From the NCBI GenBank assembly GCA_001704765.1, contig MBFK01000061.1, positions 186,001 through 250,000 on the forward strand: a DNA stretch of 64,000 nt. Reading direction: 5' to 3'. A model generated the notes under the pieces. That model had not been told where the DNA came from. It worked only from the letters and a program-made list of their open reading frames with translations, and searched no databases. Made by a program: the position numbers and the translations under genes. Positions 1 to 10,648 of the stretch are shown here, one piece after another (within the stretch, counting starts at the first letter, position 1; every line of letters starts with the position of its first letter). Source of the stretch: Sinorhizobium shofinae. Lineage in GTDB: Bacteria > Pseudomonadota > Alphaproteobacteria > Rhizobiales > Rhizobiaceae.

Positions 1-1239
1 GATGGCGCGCCAGGCGAGCTTGCCGTGGCCGATTTCACGGCGGCCCGGAGATCCCATGCGGCCCGTCTCACCGACCGAGAAGGGCGGGAAGTTGTAGTGC
101 AGCATGAAGTTTTCCTTGTACATGCCGGTCAAGGAATCGACATACTGCTCGTCTTCGCCGGTGCCGAGGGTGGCAACGACGATCGCCTGCGTCTCACCAC
201 GGGTGAAGAGCGAGGAGCCGTGGGTGCGCGGCAGGATGCCGACTTCGGCGACGATCGGGCGAACCGTGACGAGATCGCGGCCGTCGATGCGGCTCTGGGT
301 ATCGAGGATGTTCCAGCGAACGATCTTGGCCTGTAGGTGCTTGAAGACCGAGGCGATTTCTTCTGCCGTGTGGGCAGGGTTCTCGATGCCTTCCGGCAGG
401 AAGTGCTCCTTCACTTTGGCCTTGACTGCGTCGACAGCGGCATAGCGTGCTGCCTTCTCGGTGATCTTGTAGGCGTTGCGCAGCTCATCTTCGGCAATCG
501 CCAGCATGGCGTTTTCAAGAGTGGAATGGTCTTCCGGATCGAACTCGCGCGGCTCCTTGGCGGCGACTTCGGCGAGCTTGATGATCGCGTCGATCACCGG
601 CTGGAAGCCCCGCTGGCCGAAAACGACCGCGCCGAGCATGACGTCTTCCGGCAGTTCCTTGGCTTCGGACTCGACCATCAGCACCGCTTCCTGCGTGCCG
701 GCGACGACCAGATCCAGCGAGGATTCGTCCATTTCGTCGAGGTGCGGGTTGAGCACGTATTCGCCGTTGATGTAACCGACGCGGGCACCGCCAATCGGTC
801 CCATGAAGGGAATGCCGGAGAGCGTCAGCGCCGCGGAGGCTGCGACCATCGAGACAACGTCCGGATTGTTTTCAAGGTCATGCTGCATGACCGTGACGAT
901 CACCTGGGTGTCGTTCTTGTAGCCGTCAGGAAAAAGCGGGCGGATCGGCCGGTCGATCAGCCGCGAGACGAGCGTCTCGTTTTCACTTGGGCGGCCTTCA
1001 CGCTTGAAATAACCGCCAGGGATCTTGCCGGCGGCATAGGTCTTTTCCTGGTAATTGACGGTCAGCGGGAAGAAATCCTGACCGGGCTTCGGTGCCTTGG
1101 CGGAAACCACCGTGGCGAGGACGACTGTTTCGCCGTAGGTGGCGAGAACGGCACCATCGGCCTGGCGGGCGATCTTGCCGGTTTCGAGCTTGAGCGGACG
1201 CCCAGCCCATTCGATTTCTACCTTGTGGGTCTCGAACAT
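1..1239 (-). CDS. pnp: Polynucleotide phosphorylase, N-terminal 413 residues (cut by window edge)
   Basis: This is the 3'-5' phosphorolytic exoribonuclease that degrades mRNA, normally a trimer and often part of an RNA degradosome. The protein begins [14 protein letters not shown], typical of rhizobial PNPase, and the visible part covers the first RNase PH domain, the helical linker and the start of the second RNase PH domain. The catalytic second domain and the KH and S1 domains lie outside the window. The ATG is preceded by GAAGGACAGAAC, a good ribosome site. It lies downstream of rpsO on the same strand, the usual rpsO-pnp pair. Identification is secure; only the C-terminus is unseen. Confidence 0.97.
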   Translation of the reverse strand, partial: MFETHKVEIEWAGRPLKLETGKIARQADGAVLATYGETVVLATVVSAKAPKPGQDFFPLTVNYQEKTYAAGKIPGGYFKREGRPSENETLVSRLIDRPIRPLFPDGYKNDTQVIVTVMQHDLENNPDVVSMVAASAALTLSGIPFMGPIGGARVGYINGEYVLNPHLDEMDESSLDLVVAGTQEAVLMVESEAKELPEDVMLGAVVFGQRGFQPVIDAIIKLAEVAAKEPREFDPEDHSTLENAMLAIAEDELRNAYKITEKAARYAAVDAVKAKVKEHFLPEGIENPAHTAEEIASVFKHLQAKIVRWNILDTQSRIDGRDLVTVRPIVAEVGILPRTHGSSLFTRGETQAIVVATLGTGEDEQYVDSLTGMYKENFMLHYNFPPFSVGETGRMGSPGRREIGHGKLAWRAI

Positions 1240-1526
1240 GTTCTGTCCTTCGTGTGCGGAGACCGGCCGCGGCTGTTGCAGCGCGGGCGATCTTGGTGCC
1301 GCTTGGTGTGGCGCATCACGGGCAAGACAACGGGAGGCTTCAATCAGAACCGGCCGCTCACCGCTTTGCCGCGCTGCCCGCATGGAAGCGCTTCGGCAAG
1401 CAGGCGCCGAAGCATCCTGCAATCCTGCCCCATGACGGGCCATCAGTTGATCCGCGATACCGGCCCATCCGGCTCGCTGGACATCGCTCCCATCTTACGC
1501 CCCTCCGGCGCCCATGGGAGACTTTT
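1240..1526. other. rpsO-pnp spacer, pnp leader with a short hairpin
   Basis: No gene is seen here. The minus-strand transcript entering pnp can form an 8-bp stem at 1390-1413 (GCTTCGGC paired with GCCGAAGC). Leader stems of this kind are where RNase III starts PNPase autoregulation in enteric bacteria; the same role here is only inferred. Confidence 0.35.
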
Positions 1527-1630
1527 CTACAGCGCCGTGCGTCTTTCAAACGGACAAGGGTCGCTGTAGCACTTTGAATTCCTGCATGTTTTCATCCTTG
1601 AATCAGCTTGGATCCAAGGATGCATGCAGT
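1527..1630 (-). repeat. RIME1-type two-palindrome repeat, copy 1
   Basis: The stretch contains the arms CTACAGCG and CGCTGTAG, then ACTTTGAATT, CTGCATG and a second inverted repeat ending ATGCATGCAGT. This is the layout shared by six other places in the window. It is the most diverged copy: the usual TTAAATCGG/CCGATTTAA arms have become TTGAATCAG/GGATCCAAG. It lies in the rpsO-pnp spacer. Confidence 0.8.
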
Positions 1631-1644
1631 GGGCGCCGAGCGCC

Positions 1645-1682
1645 CAATAAAGAACCGGCGGATCGCCGAGCGACCCGCCGGA
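1645..1682 (-). terminator. Rho-independent terminator of rpsO
   Basis: Read on the minus strand, about 10 bases after the rpsO stop, CCGGCGGGTCGC pairs with GCGATCCGCCGG and is followed by TTCTTTATT. In E. coli partial read-through of such a site links rpsO to pnp. Confidence 0.75.
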
Positions 1683-1689
1683 CAGTCGA

Positions 1690-1959
1690 TTAGCGACGGA
1701 TGCCGAGGGCACCGATCAGCTTGCTGTAGCGCGCTTCGTCTTTCTTCTTCAGATAGTCGAGGAGCGAACGACGGCTGGAAACCATCGCGAGAAGACCACG
1801 GCGGGAATGGTTGTCCTTCTTGTGATCCTTGAAGTGTTCGGTCAGGTTGTTGATCCGTTCCGTCAGGAGCGCAACCTGTACTTCCGGAGAACCGGTGTCG
1901 CCTTCGACGGTTGCGAATTCCTTGATGAGCTGAGCCTTGCGCTCTGCAGTGATCGACAT
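1690..1959 (-). CDS. rpsO: 30S ribosomal protein S15
   Basis: An 89-residue protein beginning [15 protein letters not shown] with the S15 signature around [20 protein letters not shown]15 binds 16S rRNA at the central-domain three-way junction and nucleates platform assembly of the 30S subunit. The length is exactly the family norm. It has its own terminator and a 191-base leader separating it from the upstream sensor kinase, so it is probably transcribed partly on its own, as is usual for autoregulated S15. Certain. Confidence 0.99.
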   Translation of the reverse strand: MSITAERKAQLIKEFATVEGDTGSPEVQVALLTERINNLTEHFKDHKKDNHSRRGLLAMVSSRRSLLDYLKKKDEARYSKLIGALGIRR

Positions 1960-2150
1960 CGGTTGATCCTTTCGATTTCGAGGATTTGAGGGTCGCCGGC
2001 AGCCGGGATGTCGTCCAGCCGCGGCCGTTCACACGAAGAGGCGGTGCCTTTCGCTGGCGTGCCTATAACCGAAACGGACGCAAAAGGAAAGGGCGATCGA
2101 GCCGGCCGCCGATCGGCCTCGCCGCGCCCCGGCGGCGACGGCATGACGTG

Positions 2151-3857
2151 CTACGTGCCGCCCTCGGCCGCGCCGCCCCGAGGGATGCGGATGCGCCACT
2201 CGATACCGTCGGAATGCATTATCCTTTCGAGTTCGGCGCGCAACGCCATGCCGAGCATGCGCTCGATTACCACCGATCCGAAACCCTTGCGCTGCGTCTG
2301 TGCCGACTCGACGAGATCCGCACCGCTTTCGCGCCAGCGGATGATGATTGCTCCCTCAGAGAGAGACCACTCGAGCGTGATCGCCCCTGTCGCATTGGCG
2401 AGTGCGCCGTGCTTGATCGCATTGGTCGCCAGTTCGTGAAGCACCATGCCGAGTGTCTGCGCCATTTGCGTCTCCAGCCGCAAGGCCGGGCCGTCAAGCA
2501 CGATGCGGCCCGGATCGTCGGGGGCAAACGGCTGAAGCTGGTCCTGGGCGAGTTCGCGGAAGTCCACGCCGATCGCAGCATTGGCAATCATCAAATCGGT
2601 CGAGCGGGCGAGGCCCGCGAGCCGCTTGCGGAACGCCTCGACAAAATCCGACGTGTCCTCGCTCGACGAGGCGGACTGAGCCAGCATCGACTGGATAACG
2701 GTCAGCTGGTTCTTCGAGCGATGCGCGACTTCGCGCATCAGGAGGCGAATTTCCGTCTCGGCCCTGGTTCGTGCCGCCGCCGCGCGGGCAAGCGCCGCCG
2801 ACACGGCCTCGACCTCGGTAATGACATAGCGGCGTGGCTCGATGGTTTCGCCGGCGCCGAGGCGCAGCGCGTCGAGGGCCAGCAGCTTGACCCCTTGCGT
2901 GAGCAGTCGCGCGATCATCAACGATCCGGCGATCGCGATGCTGGCGAAAATGAGGCCGCCGAGCGACAGCCAGAGAAACGACCAGAGGATCGGCGCGTCG
3001 ACGATCTCGCGCGGGGCCCAGGCAACGATGCGCCAGCCGGTGATCACGGAGAACTCCGACACGACGCGATAGTCTACGCCGTTCTCGCCGATATCGCTGA
3101 TGCCGATGCTGATTGGAGGAAGCTTGTCCAGGAAGAACGGCGCACCGGAGCGGACCGAAGGATCCGAGGAAGCGATCACCTTTCCTTTGCCGTCCAGCAG
3201 GGCGGCATTCCAGCCGGGTGAGAGCGTGTCGCGGTTGACGGCCTTGGCCATGCGGGCCGCATCCTGGGTGAGGCCCAGCAGATAGCGCTCGCCGACTGGA
3301 CCGTTGAAGGGCAGATAGACGGTGAAGACCCACCGCTTTCCCGTGTCGGAGAAGAAGACGCCGGAAACAAGCGGGCCATTGCTCTTGAGGGCAAGGTCGA
3401 CTTCCGAGTCCGACGTCCGTCCCAGCAGCGTTCCGAAAGGAGCGCGGGTGCTCATCCGCAGATTATGGTCGCTGTCGATGACGACCAGGTTGGAATCGGT
3501 GCCCGCCAATGCGCTCGACGCGCGGTCGTAGAAACCGCGCAGATCGCGGAGATCGACGGCGCCGGAGGTCGACAGGACCTTGAGCGTGGTCATCATGCCC
3601 TCGACCTCGCGCTCGACGATCCGGGTGACGGATCCGGTCGAGGCTTTGAGCAGCGAGGTGACGACCTGTTCCTGCGCATCGACGCTTCGTTTCACGATGA
3701 CGAACGAAAAGATGAAGGAGGGGACGATCGCGATCAACAGCAGCGAGAGCAGATAGAAGCTGAACGGCCTGCGAAGATACTGGCGAACAAATGCCGCAAC
3801 AGCCTGCAGGCCGCCGGACGAGACCTCGCCCTCACTTCTCTCTGGCGCCTTGAGCAT
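2151..3857 (-). CDS. HWE-family membrane sensor histidine kinase
   Basis: A 568-residue kinase. A membrane helix at about residues 30-50 is followed by a periplasmic sensor region (about 55-280, dCache-like by layout) and a second helix near 285-310. The phosphoacceptor box REVAHRSKNQL is near residue 374, the N box HELATNAIKHG near 470 and IRWRES near 508. The His in the N box and the WxE motif define the HWE family, common in Rhizobiales. The ATG at 3857 (MLKAPERSEG) is preferred over one 51 bases upstream, because the upstream residues are arginine-rich and unlike a signal region. No response regulator is adjacent, so it is an orphan. It sits between truB and rpsO, two genes normally adjacent. 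The stimulus is unknown. Confidence 0.88.
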   Translation of the reverse strand: MLKAPERSEGEVSSGGLQAVAAFVRQYLRRPFSFYLLSLLLIAIVPSFIFSFVIVKRSVDAQEQVVTSLLKASTGSVTRIVEREVEGMMTTLKVLSTSGAVDLRDLRGFYDRASSALAGTDSNLVVIDSDHNLRMSTRAPFGTLLGRTSDSEVDLALKSNGPLVSGVFFSDTGKRWVFTVYLPFNGPVGERYLLGLTQDAARMAKAVNRDTLSPGWNAALLDGKGKVIASSDPSVRSGAPFFLDKLPPISIGISDIGENGVDYRVVSEFSVITGWRIVAWAPREIVDAPILWSFLWLSLGGLIFASIAIAGSLMIARLLTQGVKLLALDALRLGAGETIEPRRYVITEVEAVSAALARAAAARTRAETEIRLLMREVAHRSKNQLTVIQSMLAQSASSSEDTSDFVEAFRKRLAGLARSTDLMIANAAIGVDFRELAQDQLQPFAPDDPGRIVLDGPALRLETQMAQTLGMVLHELATNAIKHGALANATGAITLEWSLSEGAIIIRWRESGADLVESAQTQRKGFGSVVIERMLGMALRAELERIMHSDGIEWRIRIPRGGAAEGGT

Positions 3858-3992
3858 CCGAACCGCCTTTCGCCGCCTGACCCGGCCGCGACGATGGCAG
3901 GCCATCACCGATCCGGACTTTTCAGCTCCGTTGAGCGCGTATACGCCGCTCGCACAGACCGGACCGATTGTTGGCTCGGCACGGGCTGCCGG

Positions 3993-4928
3993 TCAATGGC
4001 TGGCGAACACACGCTTCGGTCGAAATTCACCTTCGGCGACCTCACCGATCGCGACAAGCTTGCCGCGCGCGGTCGCGTAGGCTTCGGGGGTCGGCATCGG
4101 CGCATCACGGCCGCGCAGGATGATCGCGTTGCCCATTCTCAGCCGATGCGCCTGATCGTCGCTTACCGCAACATGCGGCAGATCGGAAAGCGCCTCGCCC
4201 GTATCGATCAGATAATCGTCGAGGGCGGCAAGTCGTTCCGTATCATCCTCGATCTTCTCCAGCGCGACGAGATCGGCGAGCGCTACCATGTCCTCCTCCC
4301 CGAAGGGGGCGACGAAGGTTCGGCGCAACGAGGCGATATGGCCGAAGCAGCCGAGGTCGCGGCCCATATCGCGGGCGAGCGAACGGACATAGGTGCCCTT
4401 GCCGCATTCGATCTCGAAATGGGCGAGATGCGGCGTGCAGCCGATCAGGGAGAGGCGGAAGACCTCCACCTCGCGCGCCGGAATCTCGACGGTTTCGCCG
4501 TCGCGCGCGAGATCGTAGGCGCGCTCGCCATCGATCTTGATTGCCGAAAACTGCGGCGGCACCTGCGCGATCACGCCGGTATATTTCGGCAGCAGGGCTC
4601 GGATCGCCTCCTCGCTCGGGCGCGCGGAAGACGAGCGAACGACATCGCCCTCGAGGTCGTCGGTCGCGCGTTCCTCGCCCCAGGCAACGGTGAATTCGTA
4701 GATCTTGCGACCGTCCATGACATAGGGAACGGTTTTCGTGGCGTCGCCGAGTGCGATCGGCAACATGCCGGAGGCCAGCGGATCGAGCGTGCCGGCATGG
4801 CCGGCCTTCTGCGCCTTGAACAGCCACTTGATCTTGGACACTGCCTCGGTGGAACCGAAATCGAGCGGCTTGTCGAGGATCAGCCAGCCCGAAATCGGAC
4901 GGCCCTTGGGTTTACGCGGCTTGGACAT
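3993..4928 (-). CDS. truB: tRNA pseudouridine(55) synthase
   Basis: A 311-residue enzyme that isomerises U55 in the T-loop of tRNAs. The catalytic aspartate is D49 in [12 protein letters not shown], and the [13 protein letters not shown] motif of the TruB family is present. It starts 9 bases after the rbfA stop and is clearly co-transcribed with it. The C-terminal part has a PUA-like domain ([12 protein letters not shown]). Length and order agree with alphaproteobacterial TruB. Confidence 0.98.
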   Translation of the reverse strand: MSKPRKPKGRPISGWLILDKPLDFGSTEAVSKIKWLFKAQKAGHAGTLDPLASGMLPIALGDATKTVPYVMDGRKIYEFTVAWGEERATDDLEGDVVRSSSARPSEEAIRALLPKYTGVIAQVPPQFSAIKIDGERAYDLARDGETVEIPAREVEVFRLSLIGCTPHLAHFEIECGKGTYVRSLARDMGRDLGCFGHIASLRRTFVAPFGEEDMVALADLVALEKIEDDTERLAALDDYLIDTGEALSDLPHVAVSDDQAHRLRMGNAIILRGRDAPMPTPEAYATARGKLVAIGEVAEGEFRPKRVFASH

Positions 4929-4937
4929 GGTTCTTTC

Positions 4938-5348
4938 TTATTCTTCGTCGTCGGTGTCGGGATCGAGGTCGCGGCTGACTTCCGGCGAGCGCAGCAGCGC
5001 ATCGATCTTCTGGTAGTTGTCGAAGCTGGTATCGTCCCTGAAGCGGACGTCCGGCATGTACTTCATCTGCCGGAGCTGCGGCCCAAGCCGGCCGCGAATG
5101 AATTTCGCATGCTTGTTCAGCGCCTCGATGACCGCCGCATGATCGGCGACCCCGAGCGGCGTCACATAGGCGGTGGCGATCTTCAGATCGGGCGACATGC
5201 GTACTTCGGAAATCGAAATCACCGTCTTCTCGATCAGCGGGTCGCGCACTTCGCCGCGCTGCAGGACCTGGGTGATCGCGGCGCGCACCTGTTCGCCGAC
5301 GCGCAGCATGCGCTGGGACGGAGCGGAGGATGTGGATCTGGTCATCAT
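4938..5348 (-). CDS. rbfA: Ribosome-binding factor A
   Basis: A 136-residue single-KH-fold factor for late 30S maturation and 16S rRNA 5'-end processing. It begins [20 protein letters not shown] and shows the family segment [19 protein letters not shown]. Two ATGs in tandem follow AGGGTAAGC. The acidic tail ([10 protein letters not shown]) is usual in alphaproteobacteria. It is separated from infB by a strong terminator and is read with truB. Confidence 0.97.
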   Translation of the reverse strand: MMTRSTSSAPSQRMLRVGEQVRAAITQVLQRGEVRDPLIEKTVISISEVRMSPDLKIATAYVTPLGVADHAAVIEALNKHAKFIRGRLGPQLRQMKYMPDVRFRDDTSFDNYQKIDALLRSPEVSRDLDPDTDDEE

Positions 5349-5466
5349 GCTTACCCTGGATCACGGGGATTGCGGTCGCATCGACCTCAGTCGAGACGCG
5401 ATCGGTTCGACAGAGGCGGGGCGGATGCAGGCGGAACACCGCCAGCACCTCTTCTCGTCCCGCACT

Positions 5467-5503
5467 AAAAAACAGGAGCGCCGGAGATGATCCGGCGCTC
5501 CTA
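5467..5503 (-). terminator. Strong terminator between infB and rbfA
   Basis: On the minus strand just after infB, GGAGCGCCGGA pairs perfectly with TCCGGCGCTCC around a five-base loop and is followed by TGTTTTTTAG. It should end or strongly reduce the rimP-nusA-ylxR-infB transcript before rbfA. Confidence 0.9.
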
Positions 5504-5523
5504 CAACCTGTTGCCGGATCGAC

Positions 5524-8193
5524 TTAGAGCGTCCGCGTGATGTGCTCGACGCGGAAGCACTCGATCGTGTCGCCGGCGCGGATGTCCTCGTAGTTTTCGA
5601 AGGCCATGCCGCATTCCTGACCGGACTGGACCTCGGAGACCTCGTCCTTGAAGCGCTTGAGCGTCTTGAGCTTGCCTTCGTGGATGACGACGTTGTCGCG
5701 CACCAGGCGGACACCGACCCCACGCTCGACCTTGCCTTCGGTGACGCGGCAACCCGCGACCTTGCCGACCTTGGTGATGTTGAACACCTCCAGGATCTCG
5801 GCATTGCCGAGGAAGGTTTCGCGCCGTTCAGGCGAAAGCAGACCGGACATCGCCGCCTTCACGTCATCCACCAGATCGTAGATGATGTTGTAGTAACGGA
5901 TTTCGATGCCGGCACGCTCGGCCGCATCGCGCGCCTGCTTGTTGGCGCGGACGTTGAACCCGATGATCGCGGCGTTCGAGGCCTCGGCAAGCGAGATATC
6001 CGACTCGGTGATACCGCCGGCACCCGAATGCACGATGCGCGCACGCACTTCGTCCGTCCCGAGCTTGTCCAGGGCACCAGCGATCGCTTCGATCGAGCCC
6101 TGCACGTCGCCCTTGATGACCAGCGGGAACTCCTTCATGCCGGAGGCCTGGAGCTGGCTCATCATCTGCTCGAGCGAACCGCGCGAGCCGGACTGACGGG
6201 CGACCGCCTTTTCACGGGCAAGCCGCTGGCGATATTCGGAGATCTCCCGCGCACGGCTCTCGCTTTCGACGACGGCGAACTTGTCGCCGGCCGCCGGCGT
6301 ACCGGAGAGACCGAGAACTTCGACCGGGGTCGACGGCCCCGCCGCCTTCACATGCTCGCCCTTGTCGTTGACGAGCGCGCGCACGCGGCCCCACTGGTCG
6401 CCCGCGACGATGATCTGGCCGGGCGTCAGCGTTCCCTTCTGCACGAGAACGGTGGCAACCGCACCGCGACCACGGTCGAGCTCGGCTTCCACCACCGTAC
6501 CCTCGGCCGTCCGGTTCGGATTGGCCTTCAGATCGAGGATTTCCGCCTGCAGCAGGATCGCTTCGAGCAGCTTGTCGAGATTGGTCTGGTTCTTTGCCGA
6601 AACCTCGACGTCGAGCACTTCACCACCCATCGATTCGACGAAGACCTCGTGCTGCAGCAGCTCGGTGCGGACCTTTTGCGGGTTCGCCGTCGGCTTGTCG
6701 ATCTTGTTGATCGCCACGATGATCGGCACGTTGGCCGCCTTGGCGTGGTTGATAGATTCGATCGTCTGCGGCATCACGCTGTCATCGGCCGCGACGACGA
6801 GGACGGCAATGTCCGTCGCCTGGGCGCCGCGGGCACGCATCGCCGTGAAGGCGGCGTGGCCGGGGGTGTCGATGAAGGTGATCTTCTGGCCGTTCTGCTC
6901 GACCTGATAGGCACCGATGTGCTGGGTGATGCCGCCTGCTTCGCCGGCGACCACATTGGCGTGCCGGATCGCGTCGAGCAGCGACGTCTTGCCGTGGTCG
7001 ACGTGGCCCATGATCGTCACGATCGCCGGACGGGACACCATGGTCTCATCCGTGTCGGCGATGTTGAAGATGCCTTCCTCGACGTCCGATTCAGACACGC
7101 GCTTGACGGTGTGGCCGAATTCGCCGGCGATGAGCTCGGCGAGGTCCGCATCGATCAGGTCGCCAGGCTTCATCATCTGGCCTTCCTTCATCAGGAACTT
7201 GATGACGTCGACGGCGCGCTCCGACATGCGCTGTGACAGTTCCTGAATCGTGATGGTCTCTGGCAGGACGACCTCGCGCGAAATCTTTTCGCGCGTCTCC
7301 TGCATCTGGCTGCGCCTGAACTTCTCCTGGCGGCGGCGCATCGCCGAAAGCGAACGACCGCGCTGGCCACCGTCTTCGTCGACGGCAGCCGTCAGCGTCA
7401 GCTTGCCCTGGCGACGGCCCTCATCGCCCTTGGCACGGGGGGCAGGCTTTGCCGGCTCGGGACGTGTGACCTTACCACGGGCCGGCCCGGCTCCGCTACG
7501 CGGGCGCTCTTCCTCTTCCTCCTCACCCGCGCGGCGGCCGCGAAGGGCCGCAGCAGGGGCCGCCGGCGCCTGGGGCGCGGAGGGCGCCGGACGGGCAGGC
7601 TGCGGACGCGTTTCGGTACGGCGCTCGGCGACGACCGGGCGCTCTGCCTCGACTGCCTCTTCGCTCTTTTCGGCCTCGACGGCCGGGCGAGCAGCCTCCT
7701 CGGCGGCGCGGCGGGCAGCCTCTTCCTTCTCGCGTGCGATGCGCGCTTCTTCCTCGACCCGGCGGCGCGCCTCTTCTTCGGCGCGGCGCTTGGCCTCCTC
7801 GGCATCGCGGACCTGGGCCTCGGCAAGCGCACGACGGCGGGCTTCCATCTCGCCGGCCGAAAGGTCGTTCAGGACGACGCCGACCCGGGGACGGTTCTGC
7901 TCCGCACGCGGCTGATGCGGCTGCGGCTGTGGGGCCGGGCGGCCGGCCGGATGCGGCGGAACTGGGCGTGGCTCGGCAGGCCGAGCCACGGGCGCGGCGC
8001 TCACCGGCGCGATCGGACGCTCGTCCTTATGCCGTGTCAGGCCGCGTGTCTTCTTGGTTTCGACCACGACCGCCTTCGTGCGACCGCGGCCCATGTCCTG
8101 GCGCACGGTACCCTGCGTCACCCCGGAGGGTTTCAGGGTCAGCGTCTTCTTGCCCGCTACGCTGAGTGTCTTGTCGTCTTTGTTGTCGGTCAT
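5524..8193 (-). CDS. infB: Translation initiation factor IF-2
   Basis: An 889-residue GTPase that brings initiator tRNA to the 30S subunit. The N-terminal third is charged and low in complexity, with an Ala/Glu/Arg-rich coiled segment at about 115-175 and a Pro/Ala-rich stretch around 195-215. The G domain starts near residue 394 with GHVDHGKT, followed by DTPGHAAF and NKIDKP. Domains II, III and the fMet-tRNA-binding C-terminus follow. Its place after nusA and ylxR is the conserved order. Confidence 0.99.
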   Translation of the reverse strand: MTDNKDDKTLSVAGKKTLTLKPSGVTQGTVRQDMGRGRTKAVVVETKKTRGLTRHKDERPIAPVSAAPVARPAEPRPVPPHPAGRPAPQPQPHQPRAEQNRPRVGVVLNDLSAGEMEARRRALAEAQVRDAEEAKRRAEEEARRRVEEEARIAREKEEAARRAAEEAARPAVEAEKSEEAVEAERPVVAERRTETRPQPARPAPSAPQAPAAPAAALRGRRAGEEEEEERPRSGAGPARGKVTRPEPAKPAPRAKGDEGRRQGKLTLTAAVDEDGGQRGRSLSAMRRRQEKFRRSQMQETREKISREVVLPETITIQELSQRMSERAVDVIKFLMKEGQMMKPGDLIDADLAELIAGEFGHTVKRVSESDVEEGIFNIADTDETMVSRPAIVTIMGHVDHGKTSLLDAIRHANVVAGEAGGITQHIGAYQVEQNGQKITFIDTPGHAAFTAMRARGAQATDIAVLVVAADDSVMPQTIESINHAKAANVPIIVAINKIDKPTANPQKVRTELLQHEVFVESMGGEVLDVEVSAKNQTNLDKLLEAILLQAEILDLKANPNRTAEGTVVEAELDRGRGAVATVLVQKGTLTPGQIIVAGDQWGRVRALVNDKGEHVKAAGPSTPVEVLGLSGTPAAGDKFAVVESESRAREISEYRQRLAREKAVARQSGSRGSLEQMMSQLQASGMKEFPLVIKGDVQGSIEAIAGALDKLGTDEVRARIVHSGAGGITESDISLAEASNAAIIGFNVRANKQARDAAERAGIEIRYYNIIYDLVDDVKAAMSGLLSPERRETFLGNAEILEVFNITKVGKVAGCRVTEGKVERGVGVRLVRDNVVIHEGKLKTLKRFKDEVSEVQSGQECGMAFENYEDIRAGDTIECFRVEHITRTL

Positions 8194-8298
8194 TCCGTTC
8201 CGTTCCTAGCGATCAGGGCCGGATGCGTATCACCTGACCCCGTCTTCCAAATTGTCTCAAGCAGCGCTCGCGATGCCGGCCTCTGCCGGTGACGCGTG

Positions 8299-8985
8299 TC
8301 ATTGCTGTGGCTTATCAGCGCCGCCTTCGGCCCGGACCGGGACGGATCCTCGGTACTTTTCGAGCATGATTGCGCGCTTCACTACACCTTCACCCGCCTG
8401 CCCTGCAAGCGCTGCGGCATGGATAAAAGAATTACTTCCCAAAAGCCCCTCCATTTCCGCCGCCGCAAACGGGCGGAACGCAGGTATTTCCGTTTCGTCC
8501 TCGGCGACGAAACTCATCGCCTTTCGGGCCTGGTCGATCTTGCGGACGCCGTCGGCGGCCGCGTCGATCGCGTGGAACACCGCAAGCGCCGCGAGCCCGC
8601 GCACCGCCTGCTCCGTCTTCGTGGCTCCGGAGACGAACTGGCCCGCCTTGCGCGCCATGTTCATCATTCCGGCAAGTTGCTCGGCGAGCAGCCTGTCGAC
8701 CTCGTCGGCCAGCGCCGCCTCGGCCTTCACCTCGGCGCGCAGGGCGCGGGCGAAGAGCTTCTTCGCCACCGCCTTTTCGACGAAGCGCCGCTCCGCCTTC
8801 ACCCAGCAGCCGCGCCCGGGAAGCTGCCGCTTCAGGTCGGGCACGACGCGCCCATCCGGTCCGGCCACGAAGCGGATCAGCTCATCCGGCGACCCGCTCT
8901 CGCGCGTGGCGATGCAGGTCCGGCTGCTGCCGCTCCGGTCCTTCGGCCCCTTGTCCGAAGGCAAGATTTCGGTGGCGGCTGTCAT
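8299..8985 (-). CDS. YlxR (DUF448)/L7Ae-like RNA-binding fusion protein
   Basis: A 228-residue protein. The N-terminal half (about 20-95, with RTCIATRES and GRGCWVKAERRFVEKA) is a YlxR domain. The second half (about 100-200, AGMMNMARKAGQFVSGATKTEQAV) resembles the L7Ae/YlxQ fold. This fusion is common in alphaproteobacteria and always lies between nusA and infB. YlxR proteins bind RNA, and some act as nucleoid or RNase P partners, so the exact role here is open. It starts six bases after the nusA stop. Confidence 0.93.
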   Translation of the reverse strand: MTAATEILPSDKGPKDRSGSSRTCIATRESGSPDELIRFVAGPDGRVVPDLKRQLPGRGCWVKAERRFVEKAVAKKLFARALRAEVKAEAALADEVDRLLAEQLAGMMNMARKAGQFVSGATKTEQAVRGLAALAVFHAIDAAADGVRKIDQARKAMSFVAEDETEIPAFRPFAAAEMEGLLGSNSFIHAAALAGQAGEGVVKRAIMLEKYRGSVPVRAEGGADKPQQ

Positions 8986-8991
8986 CGCGGA

Positions 8992-10602
8992 TCAGGCATC
9001 CTGCTCCGAGCCTTCGGCGACTTCGATCGGCTCGTCCTGATCGCTCGCGAGGTCTTCCTCGGTGATCCAGCCGGCCGCCAGGCGCGCCTGGACGATCATC
9101 GCTTCTGCTTCTTCACGGGTGACCTCGAGCTTCGAGAAGATGCCCTCGAAGCGCTTGGTCTCGCCGTCCTTGCGTTCGGTCCAGCCGACGAGGTCGTCGG
9201 CGGCGCAGCCGGCGAAATCCTCGATCGACTTGATGCCTTCCTCGCCGAGGGCGACCAGCATCTGGCTGGTGAGGCCGTCGATCCGGCGCAGTTCGTCGGA
9301 GACGCCGAGCTCCTTGCGCTTGGCGTCCATTTCGGCCTCGATCTTGTCCAGATATTCGCGGGCCCGCGTCTGGATTTCCGTCGCGGTTTCCTCGTCGAAG
9401 CCATCGATCGAGGAAATCTCGTCGAGATCGACATAGGCAAGCTCTTCGACCTGGGCGAAGCCCTCAGACGCGAGCACCTGGCCGACCATCTCGTCGACGT
9501 CCAGCGCTTCCATGAAGAGCTGGGTACGCTCGTTGAATTCCTTCTGGCGGCGCTCGCTCTCCTCCTGCTCGGTGAGGATATCGATGTCCCAGCCGGTGAG
9601 CTGCGAGGCGAGGCGAACGTTTTGGCCGCGACGGCCGATCGCCAGTGACAGCTGCTCGTCCGGCACGACGACCTCGATACGCTCTGCGTCCTCGTCGAGA
9701 ACGACCTTGGTCACTTCGGCCGGCTGCAGGGCGTTGACGATGAAGGAGGCCGGATCCGGCGACCACGGGATGATATCGATCTTCTCGCCCTGGAGCTCGC
9801 CGACGACCGCCTGGACGCGCGAGCCGCGCATACCGACGCAGGCGCCGACCGGGTCGATCGACGAATCGTTCGAGACGACGGCGATCTTGGCGCGCGAGCC
9901 CGGATCACGGGCGACGGACTTGATCTGGATGACGCCGTCATAGATTTCCGGCACTTCCATGGTGAAGAGCTTGACCATGAACTGCGGATGCGTGCGCGAC
10001 AGGAAGATCTGCGGGCCGCGCTGTTCGCGGCGGACGTCATAGACGAAGGCACGGACGCGGTCGCCGTAGCGCATGTTTTCGCGCGGGATCATCTCGTCGC
10101 GACGGATGATGCCTTCGCCACGGCCGAGATCGACGATGACATTGCCGTATTCGACGCGCTTGACGGTACCGTTAACGATCTCGCCGACACGATCCTTGAA
10201 TTCCTCATACTGGCGGTCGCGCTCGGCTTCTCGAACCTTCTGCACGATCACCTGCTTGGCGGATTGAGCGGCGATGCGGCCAAAATCCATCGGCGGCAGC
10301 GGATCGGCAATGAAATCGCCGAGCTTGGCGTCCGGGTTGCGGTCGCGGGCGAGCTCGAGCGGGATCTGCGTCGAGTAGTCCTCGGCTTTCTCGACGACCT
10401 CGAGAAGACGCTGGAGACGGATTTCACCGGTCTTGGAATTGATGTCCGCACGGATGTTCGATTCCGAACCGTAGCGCGAGCGGGCCGCCTTCTGGATCGC
10501 GTCTGCCATTGCGGCCAGAACGATCTCGCGGTCGATCACCTTTTCACGTGCCACAGCGTCTGCGATCTGCAGAAGCTCGAGCCGGTTAGCACTGACTGCC
10601 AT
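8992..10602 (-). CDS. nusA: Transcription termination/antitermination factor NusA
   Basis: A 536-residue factor that binds RNA polymerase and controls pausing, termination and rRNA antitermination. I start it at [17 protein letters not shown] because this matches NusA N-termini and follows GGAGACAAGAC; an in-frame extension of 31 residues upstream is unlike the family and overlaps the end of rimP. It carries the N-terminal RNAP-binding domain, an S1 domain, two KH domains ([32 protein letters not shown]) and acidic C-terminal repeats. Operon with rimP, ylxR and infB. Confidence 0.98.
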   Translation of the reverse strand: MAVSANRLELLQIADAVAREKVIDREIVLAAMADAIQKAARSRYGSESNIRADINSKTGEIRLQRLLEVVEKAEDYSTQIPLELARDRNPDAKLGDFIADPLPPMDFGRIAAQSAKQVIVQKVREAERDRQYEEFKDRVGEIVNGTVKRVEYGNVIVDLGRGEGIIRRDEMIPRENMRYGDRVRAFVYDVRREQRGPQIFLSRTHPQFMVKLFTMEVPEIYDGVIQIKSVARDPGSRAKIAVVSNDSSIDPVGACVGMRGSRVQAVVGELQGEKIDIIPWSPDPASFIVNALQPAEVTKVVLDEDAERIEVVVPDEQLSLAIGRRGQNVRLASQLTGWDIDILTEQEESERRQKEFNERTQLFMEALDVDEMVGQVLASEGFAQVEELAYVDLDEISSIDGFDEETATEIQTRAREYLDKIEAEMDAKRKELGVSDELRRIDGLTSQMLVALGEEGIKSIEDFAGCAADDLVGWTERKDGETKRFEGIFSKLEVTREEAEAMIVQARLAAGWITEEDLASDQDEPIEVAEGSEQDA

Positions 10603-10648
10603 GTCTTGTCTCCGTCTGGTTACAGGGGCCTCAAAAGCGCGCCCTGCC

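Noticed and set aside
3465-5468. A 667-codon open frame on the plus strand
   Set aside because: It lies antisense to the HWE kinase, truB and rbfA, all firmly identified. Its product is Arg/Asp/Gly-rich with no family features, as is common opposite GC-rich genes.
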